Below are positions 59,200 through 64,000 of a stretch of 64,000 bases of DNA, one piece after another. The translations under genes and the position numbers were made by a program. Origin of the DNA: Ixodes scapularis (taxonomy: Eukaryota; Arthropoda; Arachnida; Ixodida; Ixodidae); the NCBI RefSeq assembly GCF_016920785.2, contig NW_024609857.1:61977349-62041348 (forward strand). Reading direction: 5' to 3'. Below the pieces are notes generated by a model. It was not told where the DNA came from, did not search any database, and was given only the letters and a program-made list of their open reading frames with translations. Numbering within the stretch: the stretch's first letter is position 1; each line of letters opens with the position of its first letter.

Positions 59200-59750
59200 C
59201 TACGCCGAATGATCCAGAAATCCGCGAAGGTACCTAAGGGACTCCGCGTGGCAAGCCGGAGTCAGTAACTCCCACGAAAAATGCCGCGCGCGCAGCTGGC
59301 CAAGTAGGCAGCGCGCGCGTGGCCTAACGGTTATGGTGCCTGCCTCCCACGAAGTTAAAGAAGCCTCGTGGTTCTCCAGCCAGTACCTTGCACTACCTTC
59401 CAGCGAGAAGTAAATGTTCTGCAAGCACTGTTCAGGTGTCCACCCGTTGCCACACGTTCATAGTGTTGCAGCCAGTCCTCGATGTCCTCGTGGGCGTCCT
59501 CTTGGAAAGGCGTCGGAGTCCGGGGTGTGACGGGCAGGTAGATGACGGCAGGAGCCGCCGGGGTCTGAGACTGATTGGCCATCGTCGCCTTCTTGTGCCT
59601 CGGCTTGTCCGGCAGCAGACCCAATTTATGGGACTGACCTCTGATACGACGGCTTCTTTGGACTTCGGCGTCTTCGGCGAAGGGTAGCCTTCCGGGACTG
59701 AGCACGTCGCTTGGCCGAGATGTCCTTGGAGGGGTACGATTAGCGGGCAT
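59200..59750 (-). pseudogene. Truncated Ty3/Gypsy-type gag fragment
   Basis: Reading leftward from 59,750, a frame includes EDIEDWLQHYERVATGG. After a frameshift near 59,420 the other frame gives NIYFSLEGSARYWLENHEAS and LTSWEA. W(L)xxYERVA...LEGxAxxWL...W is the usual Gag layout of Metaviridae retrotransposons. After WEA the sequence leaves gag at CGTGGGAGG and enters tRNA-like sequence (59,280-59,353). There is no protease or reverse transcriptase. The 5' LTR sits upstream at 59,781-60,082. Confidence 0.7.
59280..59353 (+). repeat. Inverted partial copy of the tRNA-like block at 60.1 kb
   Basis: GCCGCGCGCGCAGCTGGCCA, AAGTAGGCAGCGCGCGCG, TGGCCTAACGGTTATGGTGC and CTGCCTCCCACG occur in sequence and recur in the opposite orientation at 60,126-60,222. 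The copy ends exactly where the gag fragment begins, with CGTGGGAGG shared by both. Confidence 0.8.
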
Positions 59751-59780
59751 AGAAGGGTCTACCCCGCACCTCCACCAAAA

Positions 59781-60082
59781 TGTAACGGGTGGTGACCAAA
59801 AAACAATAAATAAACAAGAAGAAATAAACGTTTAATGTGGCGAACTTGTGCCAAAAATAAAGGGGTTCAAAAGATAACAGAGCGTCGCGGGCGTCCAAGT
59901 CGGCGTAGCAGCAGAGTCTAACGCTGGGGCGAAATTAACTGCGGCTCGCCACGCGGAGCCCCTTGTACATGCGTGAGCTTCTGGAATAATTGGCATAGCA
60001 TGTTAGACGCGTAGAACATTCGGACATCGAACAAGCAACACGATACTCGAATTTACCAGAAAACTAAATTGCAGGGTTAACA
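59781..60082 (-). mobile_element. 5' LTR of a Ty3/Gypsy-type element
   Basis: On the minus strand it starts TGTTAACCCTGC and ends CACCCGTTACA (TG...CA, short inverted ends), 302 bases, with A/T-rich sequence before the 3' end. Directly downstream is TTTTGGTGGAGGTGCGGGG, containing a TGG-initiated primer-binding site, then the gag fragment. The second LTR is missing. Confidence 0.7.
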
Positions 60083-60088
60083 AAAGAT

Positions 60089-60222
60089 GAGTCGCTCCCA
60101 GGAATCGAACCCTGGCTTTTCGCGTGGGAGGCAGGCACAATAACCGTTAGGATTTTTTTTTTTTTTCACGATAACCGTTAGGCCACGCGCGCGCTGCCTA
60201 CTTGGCCAGCTGCGCGCGCGGC
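60089..60222 (-). repeat. tRNA-derived sequence (Gly-CCC-like) interrupted by an A14 run
   Basis: The minus strand has an A-box-like GTGGCCTAACGGTTA, an anticodon-loop-like CTCCCAC and a B-box GGTTCGATTCC followed by CTGGGAGCG. The 13-base CCTAACGGTTAT block occurs twice (complement of 60,139-60,152 and 60,170-60,182) on either side of A14 (T at 60,153-60,166), like a target duplication around a poly(A) remnant. Stems are poorly paired, so it is a tRNA-derived repeat (SINE head) rather than a working tRNA. Confidence 0.5.
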
Positions 60223-60241
60223 AATATATATATATATATAT

Positions 60242-61412
60242 CAGGGTGTCGAACCGGAACCGAACCGAACCGAAAACCGGAACCGAACCGGTATTTTTTC
60301 CGGAACTGAACCCGAACCCGAACCGTTATATTGTTATCGCGATGAACCCGAACCGGAACTGAACCGGAAAAAAATAACGGTTACCGGCTCATGTCAAAAC
60401 GGTTCGGCCACGCGCTGTTGACAATGAATGTGCTATCAATGCCATTTGTTTTTTAAGTGCCGTCAACTGACACACACCTCGCTTACATATTTTTCTTCTC
60501 CACTCAGTCTTAGGAATATAAACGCTCCATCCATGAATCTTGACAAACGCTGCATTCAAGAATCTTGACATAGGAACCAGTATTGCGCTGGTCGCGGCTT
60601 GCACGGAAAAAAAAAAAAATTAAAAAGCTGTGCAAAAAAAAAAAAAAAAAAAAGTCGCGTCACGGGATTTAATTTTTCTACAATCTCGTAAATCCTAAAT
60701 GCTGCTGTGTGCTCATTTCATAACACGTTTCTAGAACGCGCGAGTTCTTGAAGTTGCTTCCATCGGAATGAGAGAAGAAAAGGCTGTGGAGTTTGATAAT
60801 AATGCATCCGGTTTCGTATAGGCACTTAGAAGCTAACATATTTGTGAGACAGCGAACTCTCCTATTTTAATATTTATCCTATTACGACCTTCTGGCGTTG
60901 CTTTCGGTGAAGTGTTTTTCATATTCCGCATCTTGTTTAATGAAAACTTCTTTAAGGGTCTAATTTGAGTTACCGAAGTTTAGTTCAAATAAAGAAAGCT
61001 GTATTTTCTCCCACTGCTCCTTCAGTTGCTTACACGCCGAGGTGGCGGGATAGTTAGCGAGTTCTACTTGTAAGTGGGTTTGTAAGGAGGTCGCGGATTT
61101 TACAGCTACTGCGTCGGACCCAATAAGATGAAGTCCGAATGCGTAAACGTCGGTGAGGTAACCTTTGAGTGCACATAAAGAAACCATTCCTGGTAGAAAT
61201 CCCTGAGCCTTACACTACGATGTATCCTGTTTAGTATGTGCTGATTTCAGATGTTTTATTTGTAATTTATTTTGATGTTGCAATTTCTCATTTATAATTT
61301 CCGAACCGGTTCGCGGATCGAATTAATCGAACCGGAACTGAACCGGAACAAAATAAATTTACCTGAACCTGAACCGTAACCGAACCCGTATTTTTTTCGG
61401 TTCGACACACTG
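60242..61412. mobile_element. Non-autonomous hAT element with CGAACCGGAACC-rich ends
   Basis: The left end CAGGGTGTCGAACCGGAACC and right end CGGTTCGACACACTG are inverted. They are flanked by ATATATAT on both sides (60,234-60,241 and 61,413-61,420), an 8-bp duplication that cannot be fully told from the surrounding TA repeat. Dense GAACCGGAAC repeats occur at both ends. Minus-strand remnants at 60,389-60,604 and 60,960-61,187 could be transposase debris but are not recognisable. Confidence 0.8.
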
Positions 61413-61421
61413 ATATATATC

Positions 61422-61468
<47 letters not shown>
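61413..61468. repeat. (TA)n(GA)n microsatellite
   Basis: TA runs with one CT break, then about 14 GA. Confidence 0.95.
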
Positions 61469-61471
<3 letters not shown>

Positions 61472-62800
61472 TTCTTGATTGTAAAAATCAATGTTTAACG
61501 TATTATATTACAATTATCAACGACGTTGGGAATCAATCGCTGCGGTTGGCCACTGGTACGAACCAATACCTGATGGGCTCCCGCTCTACAAAAAGATAGG
61601 ATTTTATGCGATCGTTTAATGTCGGACGCGACGCACCAACGGTACAAAAAAAGTAAACAACCTAGGTGTCCTTCTTTTAAACGTATACAGGCGACCCTCG
61701 GGACTCGATACACATGGCGACTTCACGCTATAGCCTCCGCTGCCCTAGCCACCGCTCCTCCCCCCCCCCCCCCCCCCCCCCTTTCCTCCGTCTTAACACG
61801 TACACCAAGAAATTGTAGAGCCAATCCACTTCACGTGAAGGTGGAGGACCAGACCAGCAAAGTTGTTATCTTTACGACAGCTTTACGACAACTATACGAA
61901 ATCTAGGCGATTTACAAATGATTGCAATGACGACACGTACACGACTGCGCTGTTTAATTGTCTTTATTTAATTGTTAGTGACTAAAGCAATCATTGCCTT
62001 AGGATCAATTATGGACAATCTTTAAACCCAACTTTTCGAGGCACACTTCAAGGACAGTATTTTTTTTTTTTTTCGATTGAGCCCGTTTTTTTATTAGCTT
62101 GGTGGAAACAAAAAAAAAAAAAAAGAAGGTTAGATCAGCGCGTTCTGCCCTCAACCTCGTCACAGCGCACTCTTAGCTGAGATAACTCTGTGACCGTAAA
62201 CGATAAAAAGGGCCTCACTATCTAATAATGCTAAGGAAGGCTGACTCACGCGGGTTGCCCCATCTTTTTACTTATTTATACTTGCCGCGACCAATCGGAA
62301 CGGGTGGAGCACCGTTTAAACGGGAATTTTTCGTTAACATCCATGGGCGCATTTTTTTCCAGATCCTCGCACATAACAGCTTCGCTGTAAAAGGTTCCTG
62401 GCTACGTCACTGGAAGAACGCATGTCAATGTTGTAAATATGCGCTCTGCGCTCGTGCAAGCGCGGGTCATATAAAATTCTTGCTATTTATCAAGTTCGAT
62501 TTCCAAACCGTCTGTGCGTTCACGCCACACACTGATTTCATCGAACGATCGACGCTTTCAAACATGCAAACATGTCTGCCAGCCATTTATGGCGGGGAAG
62601 ACGAGATCGCCTTCCGGACCGTCACAGCGGAAGCTAATTCTATATCACCCGGACACACGAACTGGACATTCGACAGAAATCAATGCAGCGCTCTTAGTGA
62701 CCTTATAAGATGAGATTGAGCAGAGCAAAACAATATAGAACGCTTCTTCGTTAGTACACCTCATTCGAAAGTTGGAGTTCTACGAAAAAAGACCGTTATA
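61469..62800. other. Non-coding stretch
   Basis: Contains a C-run of about 21 at 61,760-61,780, T-runs and A-runs at 62,061-62,124, and an unrecognised 161-codon frame (62,228-62,713) without domains. No gene supported. Confidence 0.4.
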
Positions 62801-63461
62801 GGGCTCGTTTACACATGCGGATCTGCAGGCTAATTCGCGCGAAAATTGACGCCGGGAGTTGGAATCGGCGTCAATCGGCATCAATCGGCGACGGAATATT
62901 CGACTGCGAAAGAAATCAGTCCGAAACTGATTTTTCCTGCGCAGAAACAGTTTCCACGCTGCCGCAGTCAGTTAGAACGCAAGGAGGAAATGGAGTTGGG
63001 GTTGCCGCGGAATTTTTGGAGATCCCAAGTTGTGCCAATGGCGCCATCTCTCTGGTATTGTTGTATCGAAAGAAATACTCGCTGAGACCATCGATATTTC
63101 AACCTTGTTCGACAAGTTTTCTGAAGAACGAAGGCAGTGTGCACAAGGAAGATCTGTGGAATAAAATGAGCGTGAGCGGAACGTATTGTACACAAGTTGT
63201 CTCTGTTTCCTCGTTGTTTTATTAATGCATTCTCGCACCGCCGATAGAACGCTGGGCACTCTCTGGGCACTGCGAGCAAAAATTGTCTGCAAGAGTCAAT
63301 GTGCAAGAACAGTTTTTCGAACACTTCTCGAGCCAGGGTCAGTCTGCTCTGGTATCCGCGAGAATCTGGAGCGAGTGGCAACAAATGTGAACGGCGCGGT
63401 TTTTTCCGCCCAGTAAATTGGGTCGGCGGCAAAAGAGTTTTCTGCAAGTGTGAACGAGCCT
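62801..63461. mobile_element. 661-bp MITE with TTATA duplication
   Basis: The ends GGGCTCGTTTACACATGC and GCAAGTGTGAACGAGCCT are inverted repeats. TTATA flanks both sides (62,796-62,800 and 63,462-63,466). Open frames on both strands inside are unrecognised. A 5-bp duplication is unusual for the common MITE families, so the family is open. Confidence 0.75.
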
Positions 63462-64000
63462 TTATATGACCGGCTAAGTGGCGTGAAGCCCGCTCCCCGC
63501 CGAGCGGGCGGTCATCCACGCATGCGCGATGAATGACGAGCGCCTCACGTGTCATACGAAGAGACCAATTTGCGCTCTCCTTTGCGCCAATCCAAGCCAA
63601 TCGTGGCTCTCAAGGCTTGCACCCTCAGGGAGAAAACATTTCGCTTGCTTTTAGTTCCAGCGTTTAGAGCTAATAACGCTCGGAACGTAAAGCTCCTTCA
63701 TGTTTCAAAAATAGCACAAGGTGCGTCAATCCACGAGGTACGTGCCACGTGCAGCCTTTCGGAAGATCATGGTGGCACAGCGCAGCACTGCACTAGATTT
63801 CAGACGCCATGTTCTTCCCAGGAAAGCGCGCGGCACCTGTCTCCGAGCATTTCCATTTTTTCAAACATCTACAAGTTACTAAAAAAAGTAATTAGGTTGA
63901 GTTACTGAGTATTGGCTTCAAAAGTAATTTGAGGAGAGTAGGAATTACTCAAATGGGAAGTAATTAAGGGAATTACTAATTACCGTAAAAAGTTGCGAAA
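63462..64000. other. Right end of window, repeat-like, no gene
   Basis: 63,470-63,610 has CpG-rich sequence with CGCATGCGC and CACGTG motifs. From 63,880 on there are repeated AGTAATT/GAATTACT motifs, like the sub-terminal part of the hAT elements at 18.6 and 41.3 kb; an element may begin here and run out of the window. Confidence 0.4.

Noticed and set aside
60089..60222. Functional tRNA-Gly(CCC)
   Set aside because: B-box and anticodon-loop-like sequence are present, but acceptor and anticodon stems do not pair and an A14 run interrupts it.
62815..63600. Open frames of 136 and 210 codons on opposite strands
   Set aside because: They lie in or across a MITE and have no recognisable domain.

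Overview
The window reads as nuclear DNA of a chelicerate, most likely a hard tick (Ixodida). The main evidence is a multi-exon, intron-rich gene for the orphan nuclear receptor Tailless (NR2E1 group) with an arthropod-type P-box. The surrounding sequence is dense with hAT derivatives, MITEs, LINE tails and microsatellites, and one SINE-like repeat near 42.25 kb resembles a repeat I associate with tick genomes (from memory, unchecked). There are no prokaryotic features, no operons and no CRISPR.

Layout. Positions 1-3.5 kb are upstream, non-coding, AT- and repeat-rich sequence with a small cluster of homeodomain-type sites. From 4,318 to 35,093 (+) eight coding exons build tailless from the first zinc finger to the stop codon. 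All exon phases match and every intron is GT-AG. The exon with the start codon is not certain; a phase-compatible candidate lies at 3,552-3,591. The largest intron (12.6 kb) contains a nested intronless gene or pseudogene (12,639-13,636 +). It encodes a signal peptide, a sushi/CCP domain, an F-type-lectin-like domain, a transmembrane segment and a tail, and it carries one single-base frameshift. The other introns hold a hAT derivative with a perfect 8-bp target duplication, a GC-rich inverted-repeat element, a degenerate hammerhead-ribozyme-like motif beside a TA microsatellite, and a 2.1-kb inverted-repeat element.

From 35 to 64 kb I see no intact cellular protein-coding gene. The stretch is a graveyard of mobile DNA. 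It includes three more hAT derivatives (38.75-39.65, 41.29-42.18, 60.24-61.41 kb). A 5.48-kb DNA transposon (43,772-49,249) has ~0.9-kb terminal inverted repeats, a TACT target duplication and a decayed transposase. It also holds several MITEs, a tRNA-Ser-like gene with a 2-nt insertion in the anticodon loop, and a 295-bp palindrome. A foldback element (56.9-59.1 kb) has a 74-bp unit amplified to 19 tandem copies, and a Ty3/Gypsy-type LTR-gag fragment is fused to tRNA-like sequence at a short microhomology.

Tailless is the only confidently functional gene here. In other animals it is a transcription factor of the head, brain and terminal segments. The long introns may carry its regulatory DNA, but the sequence alone does not show which parts do. 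Everything was read by eye without searches, so boundaries of diverged repeats are approximate unless flanking duplications are given.
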